A stretch of 64,000 nt of DNA from Silene latifolia (Eukaryota > Streptophyta > Magnoliopsida > Caryophyllales > Caryophyllaceae). A model generated the notes under the pieces. That model worked only from the letters and a program-made list of their open reading frames with translations, was not told the DNA's origin and did not search any database. Of this stretch, positions 1-12,099 are shown one piece after another (position 1 is the first letter of the stretch; the number at the start of each line of letters is the position of its first letter). The stretch is from contig NC_133537.1 of assembly GCF_048544455.1 (NCBI RefSeq), forward strand, positions 152,312,058 through 152,376,057. The letters are read 5' to 3'. Both the position numbers and the translations under genes were made by a program.

Positions 1-1742
1 TTTGGATCATCACAGGTGTTCACGAATATACAGGGTCAACCACGAGGTTGAGTAGGGAATACAATAAAACAACAAAATATGATATGCATGCTCCTCCGTC
101 ACCTCCATCTCCATCTCAACTCATATCTCATAACCGGAACGCCCTTGACCATACCGATCCCCTAGAGCACAACAATCGACCGTCGTCGATATACCAGCTC
201 AACAGCTGAGGACACCAGGGCAAGTCCTGCAGAACCAGCCTGGGCCTTATCACAACATCACATCGTATCTCAACATCGTCACTACCACACCATCCTCCAA
301 TTCCAATACATATGAAATGCTCAACAGTAATCAATGCAACACAATATGTATATCAATGAATGAAATCATGCCAGCTACCGAATGTTGTGATAACATACTC
401 AACCCGATCAATTCAGTCAACCACATTCCAGTATATAAATCATAACATAAATCAACAACCACGAAACAAGTCAACGTTCACAGCTTGGTCATACGAAACA
501 CAACAGGTCAACCCAATTTAACAACAGCGCTGATAAGTCAAGTGTATTTCCCTACCTTTTCGCAATCCAAGCACGCACAAGCAATCAATTATGATCCGTC
601 ACATATCCATCACCTACATAACATAATTATGTATAATTACCACCTACTCAGTCAATTAATCATTCACATAACCTAGACTCATCGTAATTTAATAGGAATA
701 TCAACTTAAAGAACAAACACGACTTTTCCTGATTTTCCTGCACATGGCAGACTCGGTATAAAATGAATAACTAATTCCAGAAAATTCAAATTGATACAAA
801 GCCAATTGAATTGGAACCCCATGATTCTTAGCTACAAATTATATCTAACGTGTTTTTCTCAAATTCCAAACTTATCAAGGGTTTTCAGACTGATTTCCAA
901 AAGCATTTAAACCGTCGCATAAAAAAGTATTGATTCATAAAACGAGTTTAAAACATTATTTTTCAGAACTTCCAAATCCTATTATCATCTAGACTATACA
1001 AAGATGATGTATGAAGAAGCCTCATAACTGAATCGACATAAAAATTAGGGTTTCAAATCATTTTCCACAACCAAATCAGATTCTTGGACTTTTCAGCGAC
1101 ATGTTCATAAATAAATTACCTAGGATAAACCATAAAGAATTTGACTACAAGATTTTATATGCATAAACTAGACATCAAATAAACATCTCTTTTCAAACGT
1201 TTCGAAGACGACGACTTTAAAATAGTATAAACAATGGAATGAAATTGACTTACAAACAGGGAAATCGAATTAGGTTGAAATCGATGAGAAATCTTCAATC
1301 AAATGAAAGGCTCGACAATTCTTCTTCCTCTCCCTCTCTCTAGGTTTAGAAGTGGTTTTATGAATGATAAAATGAAATTAGAATTGACTCAACTGTTAAA
1401 AATAAAAACCTTGGCCAAAACATAAAAGAAACCGTCAACTCGCTGAACCGGTTTACTCGGTCAAGTGCACTCGGCCGAGTAACACACACTCGACCGAGTA
1501 CCAACCAAGTACTCGACCGAGTACTCCAACTAAAATACGGAGTATTACAATTGTAGATGGGTAAATGGGTGATACGATTCTTGACCCAAAAGACAAAATG
1601 TGATGTAACCCAACTCAACATATACGATTTAAACCCGACTTAATAACATTCACGATATTACGATGCAACCAATATAAAATGTATAATAACTAATATATAA
1701 TAATATCCGTTTAATCGATTATATAAAATACGGGGTATTACA
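1..1742 (-). repeat. E1 3' LTR (truncated by window edge)
   Basis: Matches the right LTR from its base 296 onward, so about 295 bp are missing at the window edge. The two LTRs differ by scattered substitutions plus clustered small indels near 140-245. It contains the same ACTCG-CGAGT motif cluster as its partner (cores at 1457, 1471, 1490 and 1513). Confidence 0.9.
1457..1522. promoter_or_regulatory. E1 dyad-motif cluster in 3' LTR
   Basis: Four copies of an ACTCG-NN-CGAGT-type dyad (cores TCGGTCAA, TCGGCCGA and TCGACCGA twice) lie at spacings of 14, 19 and 23 bp. The partner LTR has the same cluster at 8004-8067. The cluster begins just inside a second copy of the LTR-end sequence (AATACGGAGTATTACA). 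A role in transcription is inference only. Confidence 0.5.
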
Positions 1743-1756
1743 GTCTTCCCCCCCTT
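1743..1756 (-). other. E1 polypurine tract
   Basis: On the minus strand the sequence AAGGGGGGGAAGAC lies directly upstream of the 3' LTR start (TGTAATACCCCG). This is the expected position and composition of the plus-strand primer of a Ty3 element. Confidence 0.85.
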
Positions 1757-2528
1757 AAAATGAACTTCGTCCCGAAGTTCGCTCCGGTACTCAAACATCA
1801 AAAGGGTATTGTATATCGTACATACGGACATCACGCATTCCTAACACAGTTAACACACACTTTTGACACATCAATTAAATATAACAGACACGAAATGTTA
1901 CATTCTACCCTCCTAAAAATAAACTTCGTCCCGAAGTTTAACTCATCTTCACTTAACCCAACTAACTACAACTAATAACTACCTGAGAACACAAATGTAT
2001 AACAACTAAATAACCACCTGAGAACACCGTCATCTTTCCATCTCAATATCGATTTCAACTCAAGTAACTCAATAACTGAACACTAGTAACCAATTTCCAT
2101 CTCAAGTGCAACATAAACATTAAGATTTTACAATCCTACCCAACTAAAAACATGGTTACGTCCTCGTAACCTCTTTTCAACTTTCATATACATATACAAC
2201 AACATCACTGTCAACAACATGGAACAGAAAAGAACACATGGTAAGAAATTGCGCATTAACATTAAGGTCGAAAACAAGGTTTTATTATGGAATTAACTGA
2301 TTGTCAACAAATAACACTTATTACTTAGCTCATTCTTAACTTAAAAACACAACATCAAACTAAAAGATCAACAAGAAAAGAGCCAAAGGTTTACACAATT
2401 TCATAACAGACCGATCATGGTGTTACTAGCTCTGACATAACAGTCCTTAGGTCGCGCTTAATCTGACTCTGGTGACTTAGTTTCAGGCGTTCATTTCCTT
2501 GTGACTTCTATGTCATTCCCTTCTTGGT
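1757..2528. other. E1 3' untranslated region
   Basis: No coding region is recognised. A short palindrome, ACTTCGTCCCGAAGT, occurs twice (near 1765 and 1924), each time close to a pyrimidine-rich stretch. A related AACTTCGTC word occurs next to the PPT of E7 (near 40437), so this may be a conserved part of the Tekay 3' end. Confidence 0.5.
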
Positions 2529-2909
2529 TCACCTCCTCCCCAATGTCTGGTTGGGGTGGTTGATCGTATTTTTCGGCATCGGTACATTAGCATAAAATTC
2601 GTACCTCAGGTCGCCTGATATAAAGTCAAAGGTATGCTCGGGCGGGTAACTGGCCCCGTCGCAGTAATTGGGGTCACGGCATAACCTCATGCAATGGGTG
2701 GACAACTCTCTCATATAGAAGTGTTTGTTGTCCTTTAGTATGCCGGAGTCAGGGATAGTATCAATAAGGGTATACGCTCTTAACTGGGTATTAGTTAAGT
2801 ACTCAGGGTGCCCATTATGGCCATACTTGTCCATGGTAGCACAAAGTTTTTCACAATGCTCATTGAAGTCAGCATCACGTGACATGTAGCAGTCCCGCGG
2901 GTGGTACAT
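2529..2909 (-). CDS. Unrecognised 126-aa ORF inside E1
   Basis: This is the only substantial sense-strand ORF in the 4.5-kb interior of E1. The product is hydrophilic and rich in His, Cys, Tyr and Asp, with several Cys-containing segments (NEHCEKLC, THCMRLCRDPNYC) and no membrane segment. I recognise no gag, protease, RT, RNase H or integrase motif. Upstream, the same frame stays open for about 30 codons before a TGA near 2985, so the ATG at 2909 is only the first in-frame Met. The spaced Cys and His residues could suggest metal binding, but the spacing fits no zinc knuckle I know. It could be a captured host exon, an element-specific protein or a chance ORF. Confidence 0.35.
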   Translation of the reverse strand: MYHPRDCYMSRDADFNEHCEKLCATMDKYGHNGHPEYLTNTQLRAYTLIDTIPDSGILKDNKHFYMRELSTHCMRLCRDPNYCDGASYPPEHTFDFISGDLRYEFYANVPMPKNTINHPNQTLGRR

Positions 2910-5900
2910 TGTAGGGATCCGTCCTACAGAGTTTAAAGCTAAACAAATTAGGACACAGGGGTGATACCGTAGAAGGGTGTTAAGATAAAGGATTCATTCA
3001 CGAGGTTTAAGTGTGTGAAAGACATATAACAAGTTTTCAGAGTAGCTGTTGTAGTACCAAGGTTTTGGTCAACTCGAGATTATCATAGTTCGCCTACTAT
3101 TGTCTCTCCTGAATTAGTTCATCCATCCCTTCACTTCGTACTCTCACCTCATCCTACCCCCACGTTACATCTAAAGGAACCATCAGCCAAGGTATTCGGT
3201 TTCAGGTACATATAGGGGTTCATTAACTATCTTGTGCACATATATGGAAACACTTAACCATGCAATATATATATACTAGGTTTGTAATTGATAAGCGCAC
3301 TTCACTTAACTAAGGCAAGAAATCACCCATCAAAGACATAAACAACACACAACATCTTATGCCACCAGTTGTTTAACACACAAGAGGAACATCATACGTG
3401 TGGACATGTGCGCAAAAGATATTAACCATACTCACGGACGAGTTGCTCAACAAGATATATTAACAAGGAGTTATGATCCTTCACACAACACAGAACACCC
3501 GCATTATCTACTAGAGAACAACAACCTTAGAAAGATCAACCATAAGAATATACTTATACCAGCATATAATTTAACATTGACCCCACCAAATTCCTCTCCC
3601 AAGCCAAAATTATTACTAATTCCGAACAATTGATCCATATGCGCATTCATTCCGCCCTACTACTAACAATCACCAGGAGTATTAAAACATGCTGTGCATA
3701 TGCACTACTTAAACACTTTGAAACCACAGAAAACATAACATGTAATCAAAACCATTTGACTCATCAGATATGCAACACGAATTAGTCAGTTTGCATGATA
3801 TAATTTCTGAAAACATATTTCCCAATAAAAATAACAACATATGATCCATGACAACAACAACATTACTTCCATATCACACATGTGTTTAACATTTTAGCAA
3901 CCATATCGTTCAATTGTGTCCAGCAACTTAGTATAACACATTTTCAGCAAAACAAAAGATATCGCATAATTAGCTTAAACATATACATTTGCCATCATAT
4001 ACTTTGTAGAACATTATCTATGATAAAAGATTAGCAACTTGAACAACTCCTCTGATTTGCGCGATTTGAATAATTAGGCAATTCGTAGGCTCAATTAAAT
4101 GTAACTATAACGACTATCATTTAAACCAACGCATATCATGTGAATCATCAAAGGGTTATCCCATTATAATTGTCAACATAGTTATCATAAGCAATCTTCA
4201 TTAGAATATAATTGATAGCAACGACTCGAGAATATAGATATGTCAAATGTCGTGCTACATCAAACAGTTTCCTTTATATCACGCCCATACAATTGCAAGA
4301 ATCACTTTAGCATTTTATGACAATATAATAACGAGCATATCCAATAAGGAATAACAACACTGTTTATTATCATGTCATAGGTTTAGGTTCAACTGAAATA
4401 GTTTAATGCGATGAAGGTAATAAATATAGCTATAGGCACACAAACTCACGTGAAAGACATTAGAACTCAGATGATATCCTACATGTGTGAACATTTAGAC
4501 ATACTCATTACTACCATCCATGTGTAAACATTTAAACATAATTATTATAAATATTCATGCGAGTATATTAGAACAATCAAGTTAACATTTAACACCACCA
4601 ACTTTACCAAGATATGACAATATAGTTTTATATTTATATATATCCGACCACTATACAAATATGACGAACACACCAGAGATATTACAACATGCCAAACATA
4701 TATAAAATATGCAAACAACTGGACTCGTATAAAATATGTCACCTTTGATTAAGAACCATATTCAGCTATTCAATTTCACACATACTATCATGCCAACAAT
4801 GCTATAAACTAAACTTTAATTGTTATCACTTATTAAGATACATAACCAATGAATATGCGTGCTACTATCATCATATAAGGACATTATAAGGTCACATTAA
4901 TAAGGCTCATGAAATAACCAAACAATTGTATGAAAACTCAACATAGAACGCACATTTTACAAGTCATGATTCACGTTGTAACTTCCCAAGACCACGAACA
5001 AATAACCGTTCGATTAAAACTTGATTCATATTACTTTTATGAAATACGGAGAGTTAAAAACACAGGGGAAAAAGAATTAGGTCTAAAGCACAAGAATTCC
5101 ATCTTTAAAGAATTTTACAACTCAGTTGGTCCAAACAAGTATGTGACAACAATTGATCCGAAACTTGGGTCAGATTGCAACACTTACCATTTAATATAGA
5201 TACATCAAGAATTTTCGTGGCTTAACAATTTGAAAACATATGCGAATCTTCTGATCGATGGAGTTGGAATTATGTAAAAATTAGTACTACAATTTAAATG
5301 TGGATTTTTACAAAATCGTTGGTCAAAACATCACTGCACAGGAACTTCCTGACCACAACCCACTAAAATATTTATTACTCCTAATCCGTATATCCTATAA
5401 GCATGAAACCAACGCCAAATGAACAATAACTCACGAGGCTATCTCTCATAAAATTTTCATCCATAGGCAATAAACAGAAAAGAAATGGCAGTAAGGTCAA
5501 TTAAAGAGTAAAATCAAACAAAACGAGTTTCAGCACTAGGTCATTCTTTACTATGTTACAAGCTCTTATGAACATACTATGTATACTAACCCATCCCAAC
5601 TTAAATCTCACACTTTGTACTTACGTAAACATCTATCCCCTAGAATCCCTTCGCATCTCGATCTACTCCTTATATCTAAATCATGATTGCTATGACTAGA
5701 AACATGCAATTCAATAGTGTTTCTGATTACTATCACAATACTATACTAGCATGGCTTCGGGATCACATAACCGCATATCACTAAACATAGTAGTACTATC
5801 AACACATCATTCAACATCCATCCAAATAAATATCATCAATTCGCAATTATTTTTCACGCTCGCGATTATCACAATCCAGCATTTCATTGATTATCAACCT

Positions 5901-6238
5901 GAACACGAAAATTTTATTTCTCATCTCCACAACATCATATGATCACGTCATCATTCATACAAAATACTTACCGTAACGTTGTCCTGCAGAATGATTAGAA
6001 TATATGGGTCTCAAGGTATACATCAACTCGATTATATCCAAGGTTTTCCTTCTAACTACCCCATTCACTCACTTTATCTCGGGTTACCTGGTTCAAAACT
6101 GAGAGGGCAAAAGAGCACGCATTAAGGGCGCCTTCTTAACCGCAATGTGAGCTCCTAACAGTTTATTCCCAGGGGTTCATTTTATTTAGACACATCCTAC
6201 GTTCATTGGATTCATTGGTTTAGGCCTGAGGATCGTTC
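2910..6238. other. E1 interior without recognised genes
   Basis: About 3.3 kb of AT-rich sequence. Short ORFs on both strands show no recognisable domain. There is no trace of the 4-kb gag-pol of a complete Tekay element. I see no tandem repeat or structured RNA that I can support. Confidence 0.6.
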
Positions 6239-6250
6239 GCTCTGATACCA
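6239..6250 (-). other. E1 primer-binding site (tRNA-Met type)
   Basis: On the minus strand the sequence TGGTATCAGAGC lies 3 bases downstream of the 5' LTR end. This matches the 3' end complement of initiator tRNA-Met used by many plant Ty3 and Copia elements and fixes the element orientation. Confidence 0.9.
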
Positions 6251-6253
6251 CTT

Positions 6254-8289
6254 TGTAACATCCCGATTTATGAAGGAGCCTATAGCAAGACATTCCCTAA
6301 TAAACCGGACTGTTACCATCTCGGTTTCCCGAGGTAGTGAATAACAAATTAAACTCCAAGGCAAATTATATAATTACTTTAACTTAATTATTACAAAACC
6401 TCTTTTACATCAAATTACAAAGAGCTAACATAAATGAAAGTGAAAGTCTTCTAAATGATGATCTAGTTACTAAGTCTTCTGATCCAGTGTCTCACGCCCA
6501 TCAAGCTCCCATCCTATCTCATAAACCTGTCAAGTCTGCTCCCCAATATTTGGATCATCACAGGTGTTCACGAATACACAGGGTCAACCACGAGGTTGAG
6601 TAGGGAATACAATAAAACAACAAAATATGATATGCATGCTCCTCCGTCACCTCCATCTCCATCTCAACTCATATCTCATAACCCGGAACGCCCGGCCATA
6701 CCGATCCCGGCAGGCACAACAATCGACCGTCGTCGATATACCAGCTCAACGGTGAGGACACGAGCAAGTCCTGAGAACCGGCCCTGGGCCTTATCACAAC
6801 ATCACATCGTATCTCAACATCGTCACTACCACACCATCCTCCAACTCCAATGCATATGAAATGCTCAACAGTAATCAATGCAACACAATACGTATATCAA
6901 TGAATGAAATCATGTCAGCTACCGAATGTTGTGATAACATACTCAACACGATCAATTGGTCTACCACATTCCAAAGATATGAATCATAACATAAATCAAC
7001 AACCACGAAACAAGTCAACGTTCACGGCTTGGTCATACGAAACACAACAGGTCAACCCAATTTAACAACAATACTGATAAGTCAAGTGTATTTCCCTACC
7101 TTTTCGCAATCCAAGCACGCACAAGCAATCAATTATGATCCTTCACATATCCATCACCTACATAACATAATTATGTATAATTACCACCTACTCAGTCAAT
7201 TAATCATTCACATAACCTAGACTCATCGTAATTTAATAGGAATATCAACTTAAAGAACAAACACGACTTTTCCTGATTTTCCTGCACATGGCAGACTCGG
7301 TATAAAATGAATAACTAATTCCAGAAAATTCAAATTGATGCAAGGCCAATTTAATTGGAACCCCATGAGTCTTAGCTACAAATTATATCTAACGTGTTTT
7401 TCTCAAATTCCAAACTTATCAAGGGTTTTCAGACTGATTTCCAAAACTGATGAAACCGTCGCATAAAAAGTATTGATTCATAAAACGAGTTTAAATCATT
7501 ATTTTTCAGAAATTCCAAATCCTATTATCATCTAGACTATACAAAGATGATGTATGAAGAAGCCTCATAACTGAATCGACATAAAAATTAGGGTTTCAAA
7601 TCATTTTCCACAACCAAATCAGATTCGCGGACTTTTCAGCGACATGTTCATAAATAAATTACCTAGGACAAACCATAAATAATTTGACTACAAGCTTTTA
7701 TATGCATAAACTAGACATCAAATAAACAGGACTCTCTTTTCAAACTTTTCGAAGACGACGACTATAAAACAGTATAAACAATGGAATGAAATCGACTTAC
7801 AAACAGGGAAATCGAATTAGGTTGAAATCGATGAGAAATCTTCAATCAAATGAAAGGCTCGACAATTCTTCTTCCTCTCCCTCTCTCTAGGTTTAGAAGT
7901 GGTTTTATGAATGATAAAATGAAATTAGAAACGACTCAACTGTTAAAAATAAAAACCTTGGCCAAAACATAAAAGAAACCGTCAACTCGCTGAACCGGTT
8001 TACTCGGTCAAGTGCACTCGGCCGAGTAACACACACTCGACCGAGTACCAACCAAGTACTCGACCGAGTACTCCAACTAAAATACGGAGTATTACAATTG
8101 TAGATGGGTAAATGGGTGATACGATTCTTGACCCAAAAGACAAAATGTGATGTAACCCGACTCAACATATACGATTTAAACCCGACTTAATAACATTCAC
8201 GATATTACGATGCAACCAATATAAAATGTATAATAACTAATATATAATAATATCCGTTTAATCAATTATATAAAATACGGGGTATTACA
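6254..8289 (-). repeat. E1 5' LTR (2,036 bp)
   Basis: Starts TGTAACATCCC and ends GTATTACA on the plus strand, that is TGTAATACC...TGTTACA on the element strand. An internal near-copy of the terminus (AATACGGAGTATTACA ending near 8095) lies about 195 bp inside the true terminus (AATACGGGGTATTACA). The dyad cluster (cores at 8004, 8018, 8037 and 8060) sits next to that internal copy. Confidence 0.9.
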
Positions 8290-9344
8290 CAATGTCCATA
8301 CCACGGGCTAAGTGGTGACGACCTACTAGTGAACTTTTGTGACGGTCTTACTCAACAAGACGAAAGAATGGTGAATGCCACTACGGGTGGAGGGGTTGAC
8401 AACTACTCCGTGGCGGAAGCAAATGAAATTATAGAGAGGTTAGCCACAAGCACAATGAGCTATGGGAGAGGCGGAGGAGGGTCTAAGACTCTCAAATCAA
8501 TTGAAACACCCATTCCTTCCAACCAAAAACATGAGAAGACCGTGGATGATCTCACCAAAATGGTAGCTTAATTAATGGGAAACAATCAAGGTGTAGGTGG
8601 AGCACAAGGATCTAAAGCGGAGTGCAATTTTTGTCAAGGTCCACACCCGGTGGAGTCTTGTCCCATCATGCAAGAACAAGGGATAGGCCATGAGAATGTG
8701 AGTGCAATGGGTCATGGCCAATATAAATCTAGGAACCCCACCGGGGGTGGGTATTATAAATATGATCCAAATGGCAACACTTACAACATCGGCTCTAGAG
8801 ACAATACAAACCTTTCTTGGGGAGGAGATACTTCAAAGAGTCCAAAATGGGCAATTCAACCATTTAAGAAACCAACATTCTCAAGGCCCAAACCCGAACT
8901 ACCAAAGAAACCAAAATTCTCAACAGGGGAAGGGGGGGGGGGGGGTCTTTCCAATTTGGGAATCAAGGAAACCAAGTTCCTCAAGCAAACAACAAAAAAT
9001 TTCAACAAGGAGGTTCCCAAGGGGATGACGAATTATCCACCAAGGAAATGTTGAAGATTCTTGTTAAAGGGCAAGCCGAAGCAACAAGAAGTTTTGACAA
9101 AATGGATGCCGATAAACTCTCAAGTGATGCAAGGGTGAAGAATCTTGAAATCAAACTTGGCCAAATTTCGCTAGAAATTACCAAGAGCAACCAAAAGAAC
9201 TCTACTTTAATCCCTTGTACCACATTCCCTCCAAGAGAGAATGCAAGTGCCATGACCTTGAGAAAAGGGAGAACCCTAGAATCTCCCCCAAAGAAGAAGA
9301 GAAAGGCAAAGTCAAATGAGAGGATTATAGACATTGAGATATAA
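8290..9344 (+). pseudogene. E2 gag, 3' part with zinc knuckle
   Basis: The reading frame is open from the E1 junction (CPYHGLSGDDLLVNFCDGL), which matches the end of the Athila capsid domain. An in-frame TAA at 8569 interrupts it. The same frame continues with a knuckle-like C-NF-C-QGP-H-PVES-C near 8622-8660, an Athila-type nucleocapsid motif with three rather than four residues before His. A run of 14 G at 8932-8945 coincides with a frameshift, after which the gag-protease linker (from about 9048) runs to 9342. Gag would form the particle and bind RNA. This copy cannot be translated intact. The G-run could also be a sequencing error. Confidence 0.8.
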
Positions 9345-9359
9345 TAGGAAGAAGAGATT

Positions 9360-10265
9360 GTGGTTGAGAAAGAAAAGGAGTCATCCTCCAAGGCTAGTGG
9401 AGAAGAATTGAAGAGTCTATTGAGCATGGACAAAGGAGAGAAAGAAAGCAACAACACCAATGATCATGTTGAAGAGATCATGAGAAAACATGTCGTGGAG
9501 GTACCTTTTCTTCATGCTCTCACACATTCCAAAAGGTTCGAAAGGGACGAAGATCTCTACGAAACCTTTAGGAAGTGTGAAGTAAACATTCCCCTACTCA
9601 ATCTTTTAAAAGGTGTCCCGACGTATGCAAAGTTTCTCAAGGAACTTTGTACGCCTAGGAGAAACACAAGGAAGGGAACCGAAAAAGTAAGGGTAAGTGA
9701 ACATGCCTCCGCTATATTTAAAAAATCACTTCCCAAAACATTTGGCGATCCGGGGATGTTCACTATACCATGCTCAATTGGGGATAAGAGTTTCACCCAT
9801 GCTATGTTAGATCTAGGTGCGTCAATCAATGTCATGCCCTATACACTCTATGAGACCTTGGGACTTCCACCTTTGAACAAAATCGACGTAGTGATCCAAC
9901 TTGCGGATCGCTCAAATATTTACCCAAAGGGAATGGTGGAGGATGTGTTGGTATAGGTGGACCATTTAACTTTCCCGGCCGACTTCTATGTCCTTGATAT
10001 GGAAGTCGATTCGAGGGCCACTCCGATCCTTTTAGGAAGGCCTTTCATGAAAACCTCTAAGACAAAGATTGATGTGTCTAATGGAAACCTCACTATGGAA
10101 TTTGACGGAAAGAAACTCACATACAACATCTATGATGTTATGAGACAACCTAACGACTCACATTCATGCTATTTCTTGAACATAATCGAACCAATTGTCT
10201 CCCAAGTGTATAATTTGTCTCAAAGGGACCCCCTTGAGGTTGCCCTCCCTAACGATTTGGGCTAA
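9360..10265 (+). pseudogene. E2 aspartic protease region
   Basis: The segment follows the gag linker in the same frame after tandem stops near 9342-9347. It contains the Athila gag-protease linker (near VPFLHALTHSKRFERDEDLY) and the protease active-site region LDLGASINVMP near 9808, where DLGA replaces the usual D-T/S-G-A. A TAG at 9954 splits it; the second part carries the flap and ILLGRPFM region. It would cleave the Gag-Pol precursor. The stop makes this copy inactive as a single protein. Confidence 0.8.
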
Positions 10266-10338
10266 GAGGGTTTGCGTGAAGTATTGTCTCATGATGTGCA
10301 GGAGTACTCCGAAGACTTGGAGAAAGAAGAGCCCCTAG

Positions 10339-12099
10339 TTGGGAAGATGGAAGTTCAGACTAGCAAAAACGAGCAGCCGACTCCAGCACAAAGCGCAGCA
10401 TGCGCAGAAAGGCGCAGCCTGCGCTTTGGACTGGCACCCCACACAACTAGCCTTGCTCAACTATTTTAGTCAAAAGGGCACCTTTCTACCACTTGAAGCC
10501 AATCTTGAGCGACCATTGCCCTCCACCATAAAACCACCTAAACATAAGCCAAAACCTCTCCCAAATCACCTTAAGTATATATTCTTAGGAGCAAACAACA
10601 CCCTCCCATTGATTATCTCAAACCAACTCAAGAAGGAGCAAGATGAGAGGTTAGTGACCATGTTGAAAGATTATAGGGAAGCTTTTGGGTAGAGCATAGC
10701 CGATATCAGAGGGATAAGTCCAAGCACTTGGATGCATAAGATTCGATTGGAAAAAGAGGCAAAGCCCGTGAGACAACCTCAAAGAAGATTCAATCCACCG
10801 ATGATGGAGGTGGTGAAAGAGGAAGTTATCAAGCTACTTCAAATGGGAATCATCTACCCCATTAGTGATTCCCAATGGGTAAGTCCTACTCAAGTGGTAC
10901 CAAAAAAGGGCGGGGTGACGGTAATAAAAAATACCCAAGGGGCATTGAATCCCACCCGTTTACAAACGGGATGGCGGGTATGTATTGATTATTGCCGTCT
11001 CAACCAAGTCGCTTTAAAAGACCATTTTCCCGTACCCTTTCTAGATCAAATGCTAGAAAGGTTAGGTGGAAAAGAGTATTATTGTTTTTTGGACGGGTAC
11101 TCCGGATATTTTCAAATCCCTATTCACCCGGAGGACCAATCTAAAACAACTTTCACTTGCCCATTTGGTACATATGCTTATCGTCGCATGCCTTTCGGAT
11201 TGTGCAACGCCACGGGAACTTTCCAACGTTGCATGATGAACATTTTCTCCGACTACGTGGAGCGCATATTGGAAGTCTTCATGGATGACTTCACTATCCA
11301 TGGAGACTCCTTTGAGTCGTGTCTAAACCACCTAGCTATGGTCCTAACACGGTGTATAGACTCTCACCTCATACTAAATTCTGAAAAGTGTCATTTAATG
11401 GTGAGTAGTGGCATAGTGCTAGGACATATAGTGTCGAAAATAGGGATTGAGGTGGATACGGAAAAAGTGGATGTGATTAAAAGCTTGTAGTATCCATCTA
11501 ATACTCGAGACATTAGGTCGTTCTTGGGACACGCCGGCTTCTACCGAAGGTTTATAAAGGACTTTTCCAAAATCGCTAACCCCTTGTGCAAGCTCTTGCA
11601 CAAAGATGCAGAGTTCTCGTTTAATGATGATTGTAGGAGAGCATTCGACTTATTGAAAGAAAGCCTTATATTGGCTCCAATCATTCAAGCACCAAGGTGG
11701 GATTGTCCATTTGAAATCATGACGAATGCAAGTGATTTTGTTATTGGGGCCGTGTTGGGCCAAAAAGAATACAAAGCCTCTTATGTCATTCAATATGCCT
11801 CCTCCCTTCTCAACGACGCTCAAAATAATTACACTAAACCCGAGAAGGAGTTCTTGGCGGTAGTATATGCCCTTGAGAAGTTTCGATCATACTTATTGGG
11901 AGTCAAGGTGAATGTCTACACAGACCGCAAAGCCATCACTCAACTTGTGGACAAGAAAGACACAAAACCGAGACTTATGCGGTGGGTCCTCCTATTAAGT
12001 GAATTCGACATTGAAATAAGGGAGAAGAAAGGGTTGGCAAATGTGGTGGCTGATCACCTTAGTCGGCTACATCTTGATGATCAACAAATGCAAAGGATG
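10339..12099 (+). pseudogene. E2 reverse transcriptase and RNase H
   Basis: A single frame carries the pre-RT linker (LKYIFLGANNTLPLIIS), RT motifs (PKKGG, CIDYCRLNQ, FLDGYSGYFQI, PFGTYAYRRMPFGLCNA) and the catalytic box FMDDF near 11279. RNase H follows, ending with NVVADHLSRL near 12080. In-frame stops lie at 10690 (TAG where Trp is expected) and 11488 (TAG where Gln is expected). Both are explained by C-to-T or G-to-A transitions. The order and motifs match Athila pol. The codon after PFGLCNA reads Thr-Gly in place of the usual Pro-Ala, a further sign of decay. Confidence 0.88.
10393..10424. promoter_or_regulatory. E2 GCGCAG dyad pair between protease and RT
   Basis: Two GC-rich dyads, GCGCAGCATGCGC (10393) and GCGCAGCCTGCGC (10412), lie 19 bp apart in the protease-RT linker. 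A second pair with a 20-bp step lies upstream of the 3' ORF at 13781-13813. Their repetition in one element suggests a function at the DNA or RNA level, but none is demonstrated. Confidence 0.45.

Larger units (their letters stand above)
1..8289 (-). mobile_element. E1: Tekay-like LTR element without gag-pol (LARD-type), left end outside window
   Basis: Positions 1-1742 and 6549-8289 are near copies, which defines a pair of LTRs. The right copy starts at 6254 with TGTAACATCCC and ends at 8289 with GTATTACA. A minus-strand PBS and a G-rich PPT show that the element reads right to left. The internal 4.5 kb (1743-6253) holds no recognisable gag, protease, RT or integrase, so this is a large non-autonomous derivative. 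The LTR ends resemble those of E7, a Tekay chromovirus in this window, so I infer that lineage. The right flank (8290 onward) is Athila gag sequence of E2, so E1 inserted into E2. The left TSD lies outside the window; it should read CAATG. Confidence 0.85.

Noticed and set aside
4930..5199. 89-aa plus-strand ORF in E1
   Set aside because: No recognisable motif, antisense to the element, in AT-rich DNA where ORFs of this size occur by chance.
8702..9028. 108-aa ORF overlapping E2 gag
   Set aside because: It lies in another frame over the knuckle-to-linker region and has no domain. It is a shadow of gag.
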